From JBOHHR01 sp050740975 (GTDB taxonomy: Bacteria; Pseudomonadota; Gammaproteobacteria; JBOHHR01): DNA of 51,707 bases. The stretch covers positions 1 through 51,707 of the forward strand of contig JBOIEE010000011.1 in assembly GCA_050740975.1 (NCBI GenBank), read 5' to 3'. The translations under genes and the position numbers were made by a program. Positions 34,404 through 41,112 of this stretch are shown in pieces; positions within the stretch are counted from its first letter, which is position 1, and each line of letters begins with the position of its first letter. The notes under the pieces are model-generated. The model ran no database searches. It saw only the letters and a list, made by a program, of their open reading frames with translations, and was not told the origin of the DNA.

Positions 34404-35081
34404 TTAGGCTGAGCTGGCGGGCGCAGCAGGGAGTACCTCATCCGGGACCTCGCTGGACCGGGAATGCAGGCCGCATAGCTCATCCCACCGATTGACGATG
34501 GCACAAAACAGATCGGCGGTGCGCTCCGCGTCGTAGATCGCCGAGTGCGCTTCCCCTTCCTCCCATTTCAAACCGGCGGCTTGCACGGCGCGCGAGAGCA
34601 CGGTCTGCCCATAGACCAAACCCGCAAGCGAAGCCGTGTCAAAGGTGCTAAAGGAGTGAAACGGATTGCGTTTGATGCGGCTGCGGCTAGCCGCCTCTTT
34701 TATAAAAGCGAGATCAAAGGCAGGATTGTGCCCAACCAAGATCGCCCGGCTGCACGCATACTGGACTACTTGACGCTGCACTTCGGTAAATATCTCCTCG
34801 AGCGCTTGTTTCTCGGAGACTGCGAAGCGAAAGGGATGGTAGGGGTCAATGCGGTTAAACTCCAGGGCGGCACGGTCCAGGTTAGCACCCGGGAAAGGCA
34901 GCACGTGGCGCGCCATGGTGCGCTCGCGATCCCAGCGCCTGCTATCATCCACATGCAGCGAGACCGCCGCTATCTCAAGCAAGGCATCGCGCTTGGCGTC
35001 AAACCCCGCGGTCTCTACATCCACTACCACAGGCAGAAAGCCTCGGAACCGAGCCTTGAGGTATTTATTTCCTCCCACCAT
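34404..35081 (-). CDS. rnt: Ribonuclease T
   Basis: A DEDDh-family 3' to 5' exonuclease that trims tRNA and stable-RNA 3' ends. The 225-residue protein closely follows E. coli RNase T: RFRGFLPVVVDVETAGF near residue 15 (Asp and Glu of the active site), NRIDPYHPFR, LVGHNPAFDLAF (active-site Asp), RNPFHSFSTFDTASLAGL and EGEAHSAIYDAERTA (His and Asp). RNase T is largely restricted to Gammaproteobacteria, which supports the taxonomic placement. ATG 35081 is preferred over a TTG two codons upstream. It is divergent from ligD, with a strong dyad between them. Confidence 0.95.
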   Translation of the reverse strand: MVGGNKYLKARFRGFLPVVVDVETAGFDAKRDALLEIAAVSLHVDDSRRWDRERTMARHVLPFPGANLDRAALEFNRIDPYHPFRFAVSEKQALEEIFTEVQRQVVQYACSRAILVGHNPAFDLAFIKEAASRSRIKRNPFHSFSTFDTASLAGLVYGQTVLSRAVQAAGLKWEEGEAHSAIYDAERTADLFCAIVNRWDELCGLHSRSSEVPDEVLPAAPASSA

Positions 35082-35159
35082 TTTCAATGAGGCATCGATT
35101 ACGTCAAACGCTCTTGTCTTCGTGCAGCCCTATCCGCGGCGGCACGAGCTCAGGATTTC

Positions 35160-35200
35160 TTGCATAAACGAGGCTATCCGAAACAGCCTCGTTTATGCAA
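35160..35200. repeat. Perfect 16-bp inverted repeat between rnt and ligD
   Basis: TTGCATAAACGAGGCT (35160-35175) is repeated exactly as its reverse complement at 35185-35200, with a 9-base centre (ATCCGAAAC). No T-run follows on either strand, so it is not a classical terminator. It lies in the region that should contain the promoters of both divergent genes, and could be an operator for a dimeric regulator or an RNA hairpin in a long leader. Confidence 0.85.
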
Positions 35201-35302
35201 TACCGGTAAGTGTGCCTAAACGGTTAGCGCCGTCTTTTTCGGCGGGGTTTCACCGTCGCGGTTGCTGCTTGAGGGGTTTTTTCAAAAACCATTCGGCCCT
35301 CC

Positions 35303-35308
35303 TATAAT
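35303..35308 (+). promoter_or_regulatory. Candidate -10 box giving a near-leaderless ligD transcript
   Basis: A consensus TATAAT hexamer ends only 9 bases before the ligD ATG at 35318, and there is no Shine-Dalgarno sequence between them. Transcription from this box would begin about 3 bases before the ATG. The -35 region is not clear (a T-rich run lies slightly too far upstream). Confidence 0.4.
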
Positions 35309-35317
35309 AACCGTTTC

Positions 35318-37837
35318 ATGCCGCCCCACAAGATCGACCCCCTAGGCGAATACCGCGCTAAGCGCTCGGCGGAGCGCACCCCGGAGCCCTTTGGACGCAC
35401 AGCGCACGTGCTGAGCCAGCGCTTTGTGGTGCAACAACACGCCGCACGGGCACTGCATTACGATTTTCGCCTGGAAATGGACGGGGTGCTGCGTTCCTGG
35501 GCCATACCTAAAGGCCCTTCGCCCAATCCCAGAGACAAACGGCTTGCGGTCCAGGTCGAAGACCATCCCCTGGACTACGTCGATTTCGAGGGGGTGATCC
35601 CGCAAGGCAACTACGGTGCCGGCGCGGTGATCGTGTGGGATCGGGGGGTGTGGGTTCCGTTAAACGATCCTGCAGAGGGCCTCGTCAAGGGCAAGCTGTT
35701 GTTCGAGCTCAAGGGCTACAAGCTGCGCGGCAAGTGGACACTGGTTAAAACCCGGCGTAACCAGAAAGACTGGCTGATGATCAAGGAAAAAGACGGCCAC
35801 ACCTCGGATCAAGGCACCGAGGCGTTCGCTCAAGATTCCGTTCTTTCCGGGCGTACCGTCCACGATCTCAAACAAAGAGCCGATCCCGCGCAAGCAGTCA
35901 GTGAGCGATTGCACCAGCTAGGCGCGAAGAAAAATCCCATTTCGGCGGATCGTGTTGCGCTTATGCTGGCGCGCTCAGGGATCCCCTTTTCCAATAGCGG
36001 TTGGCTGTTTGAGATCAAATACGACGGATATCGCCTGATCGCCGCGCGCGAGATGGGAAAAGCCAGACTGTATTCCCGCGCCGGCCATGATCTAAGCGCC
36101 ACCTTCCCGGAAATAGCGGAGGTCGTCAACGCCCTGCCTTTCGAGCATTTTATCCTGGATGGCGAGGCGGTGGTGCACGATGAGCGCGGTCTGCCCAGCT
36201 TCGATCGCCTGCAAAAGCGAGGACGGCTCACACGGCGGGCGGATATCGAGCGTGCCAGCATAACCCTGCCCGCCACGCTCTATGCGTTTGACTTACTCGC
36301 TCTTGGAGACTTCGACCTTCGAGCGTTGCCTCTGAAAACGCGGAAAAGCGTATTAAAAAACATCTTACCCTCCATCGGGCCGATACGCTTCGCGGACCAC
36401 ATCGAGGATCAGGGAGAGCTAATGTACGCCCGGGTGCGCGCGCTGGGCTTGGAAGGTGTGATCGCCAAACACGCCGACTCGCCTTATATCGGTGGACGCT
36501 CCGCGCAGTGGATCAAGTTCACGGTCGAAAAAAGTGATGATTTCGTCGTTGCCGGCTTTACCGATCCCAAAGGTTTGCAACCGCTGTTCGGCGCCCTGTT
36601 GCTGGCTCAATACTCGGAAGGGGAGTTCCATTACGCAGGGCGCGCGGGCACCGGTTTCTCGCATAAAACGTTGAAGGAGATCAACGCGCAGCTACGGTCG
36701 ATAGAGTCCGCGGACGCACCGCAAGGCGCCCCTTCTGAGCGCAGCTTGCACTGGATAAAGCCGCAATTGGTGTGCGAGGTCACGTTCAAAGGGATCACCC
36801 CAGATGGTGTCTTACGCCAGCCCGTGTTCGTTCGCTTGCGCGATGATAAAAGACCCGAGGAATGCCTGAGCCGATTGCCGCTGCAACAGCCGGTAGGAAT
36901 TGCGCAGGCGCAACCGGTGTCTCCCACAGTCGAAAAGACGGTACGTTTTACCAACCCGGAGAAAGTGTTCTGGCCACAAGAGGGTTATACCAAAGGGGAT
37001 CTGCTCGACTACCATCGAGCGGTGGCGCCGTGGCTGCTGCCTTATCTGGCCGATCGGCCGGTCGTGCTCACGCGCTATCCGGATGGCATCACCGGCAAGT
37101 CGTTTTTCCAAAAAGACGCACCTGAGTTCGCCCCGGAGTGGGTACGGCAAGAGCGCCTATGGAGCGAGGGCAGCGAACGCGAAATCAACTATTTCATCGT
37201 CGAGGATGTGGACTCGCTGCTCTACATCATCAACCTGGGCACCATCCCGCTGCACATCTGGTCCAGTCGCTTGGGCTCACTAGAGCGGCCGGACTGGTGC
37301 ATCCTCGATCTGGACCCTAAAGGCGCGCCCTTCAGCGACGTGGTGACGATCGCAAAGGCGATCCGCCGGCTTTGCGCTGAGATCGCACTGCCGTCATTCG
37401 TCAAAACCAGCGGTTCTTCCGGGCTGCACGTGCTCGTTCCCCTGGGGTGCGAGTACAGCTATGAGCAATCGCGCACACTCGGCGAGTTGCTGGCACGGGT
37501 GATGGTCGCAGAATTACCCAAGCTCGCTACCGTCACGCGCGCGATAAAAGCGCGCGAAGGCCGCGTCTACATCGATTATTTACAGAATGGGCATGGCCGA
37601 CTCCTGGTAGCGCCTCTTAGCGCGCGCCCTCTGCCGGGCGCCACCGTATCTATGCCCTTGAGCTGGCATGAAGTTCATGGGAAGCTGGATGCGGGGCGAT
37701 TTACGATTAAAACTGCGCTGCGACGGCTGCATTCCCTAAAAACAGAGCCCCTGCGCTCGATCATGGATCAAAAGGTGGATTTGCGGTTTGCCCTTAATGC
37801 CTTGTCGAAACGGTTTCCCGTAGCACAGACTCGGTGA
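35318..37837 (+). CDS. ligD: Multifunctional DNA ligase D (phosphoesterase-ligase-polymerase)
   Basis: LigD seals double-strand breaks in bacterial non-homologous end joining. The 839-residue protein has all three domains: N-terminal 3'-phosphoesterase (about residues 20-180; H41, H47 and D49 in the motif HAARALHYDFR, and H83), ATP-dependent ligase (about 215-520; nucleotidyl-accepting K234 in EIKYDGYRL, then DGEAVV and EGVIAK) and C-terminal primase-polymerase (about 545-835; metal Asp pair D664 and D666 in LDLDP). This phosphoesterase-ligase-polymerase order is the Pseudomonas type. Its usual partner Ku is not in this window. The start ATG 35318 has no ribosome-binding site and sits next to a TATAAT box, suggesting a near-leaderless mRNA. 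Confidence 0.96.
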   Translation: MPPHKIDPLGEYRAKRSAERTPEPFGRTAHVLSQRFVVQQHAARALHYDFRLEMDGVLRSWAIPKGPSPNPRDKRLAVQVEDHPLDYVDFEGVIPQGNYGAGAVIVWDRGVWVPLNDPAEGLVKGKLLFELKGYKLRGKWTLVKTRRNQKDWLMIKEKDGHTSDQGTEAFAQDSVLSGRTVHDLKQRADPAQAVSERLHQLGAKKNPISADRVALMLARSGIPFSNSGWLFEIKYDGYRLIAAREMGKARLYSRAGHDLSATFPEIAEVVNALPFEHFILDGEAVVHDERGLPSFDRLQKRGRLTRRADIERASITLPATLYAFDLLALGDFDLRALPLKTRKSVLKNILPSIGPIRFADHIEDQGELMYARVRALGLEGVIAKHADSPYIGGRSAQWIKFTVEKSDDFVVAGFTDPKGLQPLFGALLLAQYSEGEFHYAGRAGTGFSHKTLKEINAQLRSIESADAPQGAPSERSLHWIKPQLVCEVTFKGITPDGVLRQPVFVRLRDDKRPEECLSRLPLQQPVGIAQAQPVSPTVEKTVRFTNPEKVFWPQEGYTKGDLLDYHRAVAPWLLPYLADRPVVLTRYPDGITGKSFFQKDAPEFAPEWVRQERLWSEGSEREINYFIVEDVDSLLYIINLGTIPLHIWSSRLGSLERPDWCILDLDPKGAPFSDVVTIAKAIRRLCAEIALPSFVKTSGSSGLHVLVPLGCEYSYEQSRTLGELLARVMVAELPKLATVTRAIKAREGRVYIDYLQNGHGRLLVAPLSARPLPGATVSMPLSWHEVHGKLDAGRFTIKTALRRLHSLKTEPLRSIMDQKVDLRFALNALSKRFPVAQTR

Positions 37838-37920
37838 TCCGCCCCCGCTTAACTGTGCGCAACGGATGAACGCTTCGGGGCCTCCAGAGAGGATACTTTC
37901 TGATATGGACATTACAAGGG

Positions 37921-37979
37921 CTGACCCTATCGATGTGACAAGATCTGACCCTATCGAGGTTGTGGCCCTATCGAGGTGT
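37921..37979 (+). promoter_or_regulatory. Three repeats of a CCCTATCGA motif upstream of the toxin-antitoxin promoter
   Basis: CTGACCCTATCGA occurs at 37921-37933 and again at 37945-37957 (there extended by GGT), and a third version, GGCCCTATCGAGGTGT, at 37964-37979. The CCCTATCGA cores begin at 37925, 37949 and 37967. They end just before the -35 hexamer, the usual place for operators bound by an autoregulating toxin-antitoxin complex. That role is inferred. Confidence 0.5.
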
Positions 37980-37980
37980 G

Positions 37981-38008
37981 TTGACATCAACTTAAGTGAT
38001 GCTATGAT
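37981..38008 (+). promoter_or_regulatory. Strong sigma-70 promoter of the VapBC-like operon
   Basis: A perfect -35 hexamer TTGACA (37981-37986) is separated by 16 bases from TATGAT (38003-38008). Transcription would begin around 38014-38016, at or just before the antitoxin ATG at 38016, so the mRNA is predicted to be leaderless. The ATG triplets at 38004 and 38007 lie inside the -10 box and cannot be starts for this transcript. Confidence 0.7.
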
Positions 38009-38015
38009 GATATTC

Positions 38016-38282
38016 ATGCGTAGCACTGTCCGTATCGATGACGATCTGCTTTTGGAACTGAAAGAGCGGGCACGCAAGGAAAATATTTCCCTCACCCGGC
38101 TGCTGAATCGGACCCTGCGTGCGGGCATACAGGCATCGCATAAGCCAAGTCCACGAAAACCCCGCTATCGGGAGAAGACGTATTTGATGGGTACACCCCG
38201 AGTTGACCTGCACAAAGCGCTTGCACTAGCCGCCGAGCTGGAGGATGAGGAAATCATCAGAAAAATGATGCTGCGAAAATGA
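38016..38282 (+). CDS. VapB-like ribbon-helix-helix antitoxin
   Basis: An 88-residue antitoxin. The N-terminal 35 residues form a ribbon-helix-helix DNA-binding unit (MRSTVRIDDDLLLELKERAR, then a second helix around LTRLLNRTLRAG); the rest is a charged toxin-binding tail (LHKALALAAELEDEEIIRKM). The start is fixed by the promoter just upstream, which makes ATG 38016 the first usable start. Its stop overlaps the toxin start as ATGA at 38279-38282, giving translational coupling. It is expected to neutralise the PIN toxin and repress the operon, probably through the repeats upstream of the promoter. The partner family is VapB-like rather than a named subtype. Confidence 0.85.
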   Translation: MRSTVRIDDDLLLELKERARKENISLTRLLNRTLRAGIQASHKPSPRKPRYREKTYLMGTPRVDLHKALALAAELEDEEIIRKMMLRK

Positions 38283-38707
38283 AGGTCGTCGACCTGAATG
38301 TCCTCCTCTATGCCGTCAACGAAAACGCGGTACATCACACACCATTGCTCAAATGGTGGGAGGAGGCCATTAATGGCGACGAACCACTGGGTCTGCCCTG
38401 GATCGTCCTCCTTGGTTTTCTCCGCATCTCCACAAACCCTAGAATTTTTCCCCAACCACTCGAGCCCGATACCGCAATCAGCAAGATCGGTATCTGGCTG
38501 TCCCTCGACAACACGCGGCTGGTGTGTGAAAAAGAGGAGCACTGGGATATTCTTCGTTCGCTTCTCGCCGAGACCGGCACCGCAGGCAATTTGACCACAG
38601 ATGCCCACTTGGCAACGCTTGCGATCAGCCATGGCGCCGCCCTCGTATCCTGTGACAATGACTTCGCCCGTTTCAAGGGCCTTCGCTGGGAAAACCCGAT
38701 AGGGTGA
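38279..38707 (+). CDS. VapC-like PIN-domain ribonuclease toxin
   Basis: A 142-residue PIN-domain endoribonuclease toxin. Acidic active-site residues are seen in VDLNVLLYAVN (Asp5) and near the C-terminus in LTTDAHLATLAISHG and SCDNDFARF. The central LPWIVLLGFLRISTNP segment is typical of one VapC subgroup, in which the canonical middle Glu is not obvious. Toxins of this family cleave specific tRNA or rRNA sites; the target here is unknown. It is translationally coupled to the antitoxin by the ATGA overlap. A 9-bp perfect hairpin follows directly after the stop. Confidence 0.88.
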   Translation: MKVVDLNVLLYAVNENAVHHTPLLKWWEEAINGDEPLGLPWIVLLGFLRISTNPRIFPQPLEPDTAISKIGIWLSLDNTRLVCEKEEHWDILRSLLAETGTAGNLTTDAHLATLAISHGAALVSCDNDFARFKGLRWENPIG

Positions 38708-38708
38708 T

Positions 38709-38737
38709 TGGCGAATTCGATCTCTGTCAATTCGCCA
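38709..38737. repeat. Perfect 9-bp inverted repeat after the toxin gene
   Basis: TGGCGAATT (38709-38717) and AATTCGCCA (38729-38737) form a hairpin with an 11-base loop two bases after the toxin stop. There is no T-run, so it could be a weak terminator or an mRNA-stabilising stem between this operon and the convergent gpsA gene. Confidence 0.55.
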
Positions 38738-38885
38738 TTGCCAACGCGTACCAGAAGCGATACCTATGATACCGTATCAAAAAGTAACGCTCCGTACGCG
38801 CCGCCTAGGGATATTAGAGGGCCGTGCGCAATGCTATTTCAAGGAGGATTTTTCCCTCAGCCGATCCTAATGCGTGTCCGGCGTT

Positions 38886-39917
38886 TTAGGAAAGTTCCTG
38901 CTTTGGCGCCCGAGCGAGCAGCGCCTGTACCGCCTCTCTCGGAGTGCATTGCCCGTTCAGCACCTGCGTAACCTGGGCAACAATCGGCATTTCCACGAAG
39001 TGCTTGCGTGCCAGATAATCCACCTCAAAGGCGGTGCCCAGCCCTTCCACCACTTGGCCGATGCGCCGAACGCCCTCCTTCGCCGATAGGCCTTGCGCGA
39101 GCGCCAACCCTAAGCGCCGGTTACGCGATTGGTTATCCGTACAGGTGAGCAGTAAATCTCCCAATCCCGCCAATCCGATAAAGGTCTCGCTGCGCCCACC
39201 GAGCTGCACGCCCAGGCGAGTCATCTCAGCCAAGCCCCGGGTTATCAGAGCAGCGCGGGTGTTCGCACCAAACCCCAGACCATCCGCGATCCCAGCCGCG
39301 ATCGCCAACACGTTTTTTACCGCCCCACCCACCTCCACCCCGATGATATCAGTGTTCGTGTAGGCTCGAAGCGGCCCCCCGTGCAGGCGCTTGGCCAAAT
39401 CTGAGGCAAAACCCGGATCATTCGAGGCTACGGCAAGCGCGGCAGGCAATCCGGCCGCTACTTCGGCTGCGAACGTGGGACCGGAGATCACGGCCATCGG
39501 CCGTCCCGGCGCAAAAACCTCTTCAACCACTTGATGCGGGAAAAGGTGGGTCCCCGTTTCTATCCCCTTGCAAGCCCAGGCGACGCGCACATCGGCCCCA
39601 CATCGCCGTATGGCCTGCAGCGTATCCCTCAAGCCATCGCTGGGCACCGCGAGGATCAGAGTCCGTACGCCTCTAAGCGCGTCCTTGAGATCTGCGCTAA
39701 GGCTCAGGCGCTTCGGAAACGCACATTCCGGCAAGTAACGCCGATTGCGCCGCTCTTGCCGCAGGGTCTCTATATGCTCTGGGCGATGGCCCCAAAGGAC
39801 TACGGATCGCTGATTACGGGCGATCTGCACCGCCAGGGCGGTTCCCCAAGAGCCCGCCCCGAGGATTAACACCGGGTCAACGGCATCGGCACGAGGTTGT
39901 GACGATATCACCCCCAT
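38886..39917 (-). CDS. gpsA: NAD(P)H-dependent glycerol-3-phosphate dehydrogenase
   Basis: Reduces dihydroxyacetone phosphate to sn-glycerol-3-phosphate for phospholipid synthesis. The 343-residue cytoplasmic enzyme has the N-terminal nucleotide-binding motif GAGSWG at residues 20-25, then VVLWGHRPEH, AVPSDGLRD, the family signature AWACKGIETGT, SGPTFAAEVAAGLPAAL and the catalytic Lys region GVEVGGAVKNVLAIAAGI. C-terminal GLGDLLLTCTDNQSRNRRLG is typical. ATG 39917 directly abuts the secB stop, so it is the last gene of a rhodanese-secB-gpsA operon, the order found in E. coli apart from a missing grxC. Confidence 0.96.
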   Translation of the reverse strand: MGVISSQPRADAVDPVLILGAGSWGTALAVQIARNQRSVVLWGHRPEHIETLRQERRNRRYLPECAFPKRLSLSADLKDALRGVRTLILAVPSDGLRDTLQAIRRCGADVRVAWACKGIETGTHLFPHQVVEEVFAPGRPMAVISGPTFAAEVAAGLPAALAVASNDPGFASDLAKRLHGGPLRAYTNTDIIGVEVGGAVKNVLAIAAGIADGLGFGANTRAALITRGLAEMTRLGVQLGGRSETFIGLAGLGDLLLTCTDNQSRNRRLGLALAQGLSAKEGVRRIGQVVEGLGTAFEVDYLARKHFVEMPIVAQVTQVLNGQCTPREAVQALLARAPKQELS

Positions 39918-40394
39918 TCAATGGGTTGATGTTGACTTACCCGATTCGCCGCTTTGGCGATGCAGCTGTTCGGCATAAAGCGCCTCGAAATTGATAGGGG
40001 CCAGTAACAATTGGGGGAAACCGCCCCGGGAAACCAGGTTTGCTACGGTTTCACGCGCAAAGGGGAACAAAATATTTGGACACACGGCAGAGACGATGGC
40101 CTTACATCGCCCTTCGGGAACACCCACGATCTGAAACAGACCGCTCTGCTGCACTTCTACCAGATACGCCATCTGCCCTTGCGACTGAACCGTCACCGTC
40201 ACAGTCAGCACAACTTCATACACATCATCGCTCAAGCGAACGGATTTGTTGGCTAGCTGGATATCAACCACCGGCTTCCATTCCTTGGCGAAGATTTGTG
40301 GTGTCTGCGGGGCTTCGAAAGATGAATCCTTGATGTATATCTTTTGTATGTGGAGCTGGGGCGCCGACGGCTTTCCCGCGCTGACCTCATTCAT
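39918..40394 (-). CDS. secB: Protein-export chaperone SecB
   Basis: SecB binds unfolded preproteins and delivers them to SecA. The 158-residue protein matches the family in length and sequence: LHIQKIYIKDSSFEAP near the N-terminus, then VYEVVLTVTVTV, FQIVGVPEG, CPNILFPFARETVANLVSRGGFPQ and LLLAPINFEALYAEQL. ATG 40394 overlaps the stop of the upstream rhodanese gene by 8 bases (ATGAATGA) and its stop is immediately followed by the gpsA ATG, so three genes are tightly coupled. Confidence 0.97.
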   Translation of the reverse strand: MNEVSAGKPSAPQLHIQKIYIKDSSFEAPQTPQIFAKEWKPVVDIQLANKSVRLSDDVYEVVLTVTVTVQSQGQMAYLVEVQQSGLFQIVGVPEGRCKAIVSAVCPNILFPFARETVANLVSRGGFPQLLLAPINFEALYAEQLHRQSGESGKSTSTH

Positions 40395-40848
40395 TTTTCG
40401 CGTGCACCTTTTTCTCTTTCGGGTTGGTCGCTCCCTTAGCCAAAGGGAGATTCGCGTTTTGCCATGAGAGTATTCCTCCTTGCAAACGGTATACTTTTTC
40501 TATTCCCGCTTTTTTCAACACTTTTGCCGCTTTGACGGCATCGGATCCCGCGCGACTGTTGATGACGATTGGCCTCCCCCGGAGTTTTTCCAGATCGCTG
40601 AATCGTTCTTTAAGCTCTTTGAGGGGGAAGCTCTGCGCGTCCAGAATGTGCCCTGTGGCAAACTCGGCATGATCTCGAACATCGAGCACCAAGGCATCGT
40701 CCCGATTGATCAACTTGGTCACCTCGGTGGGGGAAACTTGAGCGCCGCCGTAGATGGAACCGATCACGAGGTTCGCGACCAATAACACTAAGATGACGGC
40801 GAGTGCGATAAACAAAAACAGGTTTTGAACGATGAATTCTTGGAACAC
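40387..40848 (-). CDS. Membrane-anchored rhodanese-like protein (YibN-like), without the active-site Cys
   Basis: A 153-residue protein with one N-terminal transmembrane helix (LFLFIALAVILVLLVANLVI) and a rhodanese fold. Rhodanese landmarks are ALVLDVRDHAEFATGHILDA and the C-terminal VYRLQGGILSWQNANLPL. The active-site loop, normally starting with Cys, reads INSRAGSDAVKAA, so the sulfur-carrying cysteine is replaced by Ser. E. coli YibN, at the head of the same operon, also has an atypical loop. The start is set at GTG 40848 (FQEFIVQNLF), with a purine-rich AAGAGA upstream; the longer frame to 40953 has no matching content. The function is unknown; a scaffolding or regulatory role in the envelope is possible. 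Confidence 0.85.
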   Translation of the reverse strand: MFQEFIVQNLFLFIALAVILVLLVANLVIGSIYGGAQVSPTEVTKLINRDDALVLDVRDHAEFATGHILDAQSFPLKELKERFSDLEKLRGRPIVINSRAGSDAVKAAKVLKKAGIEKVYRLQGGILSWQNANLPLAKGATNPKEKKVHAKNE

Positions 40849-41112
40849 GAATTTTGTCTCTTTTACGCGGTAATAGGGGCACCCGCAGCGCGCGGGCGGA
40901 ATGATAGAGCTTCTGTGTGGCAAGTAAAATAGGTCCGATGCAAGCACAAGCACGCCGTAGTGTCCAGCCAGGCAATCAAACCACAGAAAAGCAAGCCTTT
41001 TCCTGGTAAACTCTTGTTAAAACTAAAAAGCTGTTGCTAAGGAGTACTGAACTGGAGAACCGGCGCGTACCGCGAAGCCGGTCGATTGACCGAATCGTAC
41101 AAAGACGACAAC

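Noticed and set aside
37921..37979. The CCCTATCGA repeats as a CRISPR-like array.
   Set aside because: The repeat core is only 9 bases, spacings are 24 and 18 bases with no true spacers, and the position before a promoter fits operators better.
37866..38015. A 50-residue N-terminal extension of the antitoxin reading through the CCCTATCGA repeats.
   Set aside because: The strong promoter lies inside it, so the transcript cannot encode it, and the ribbon-helix-helix domain begins at ATG 38016.
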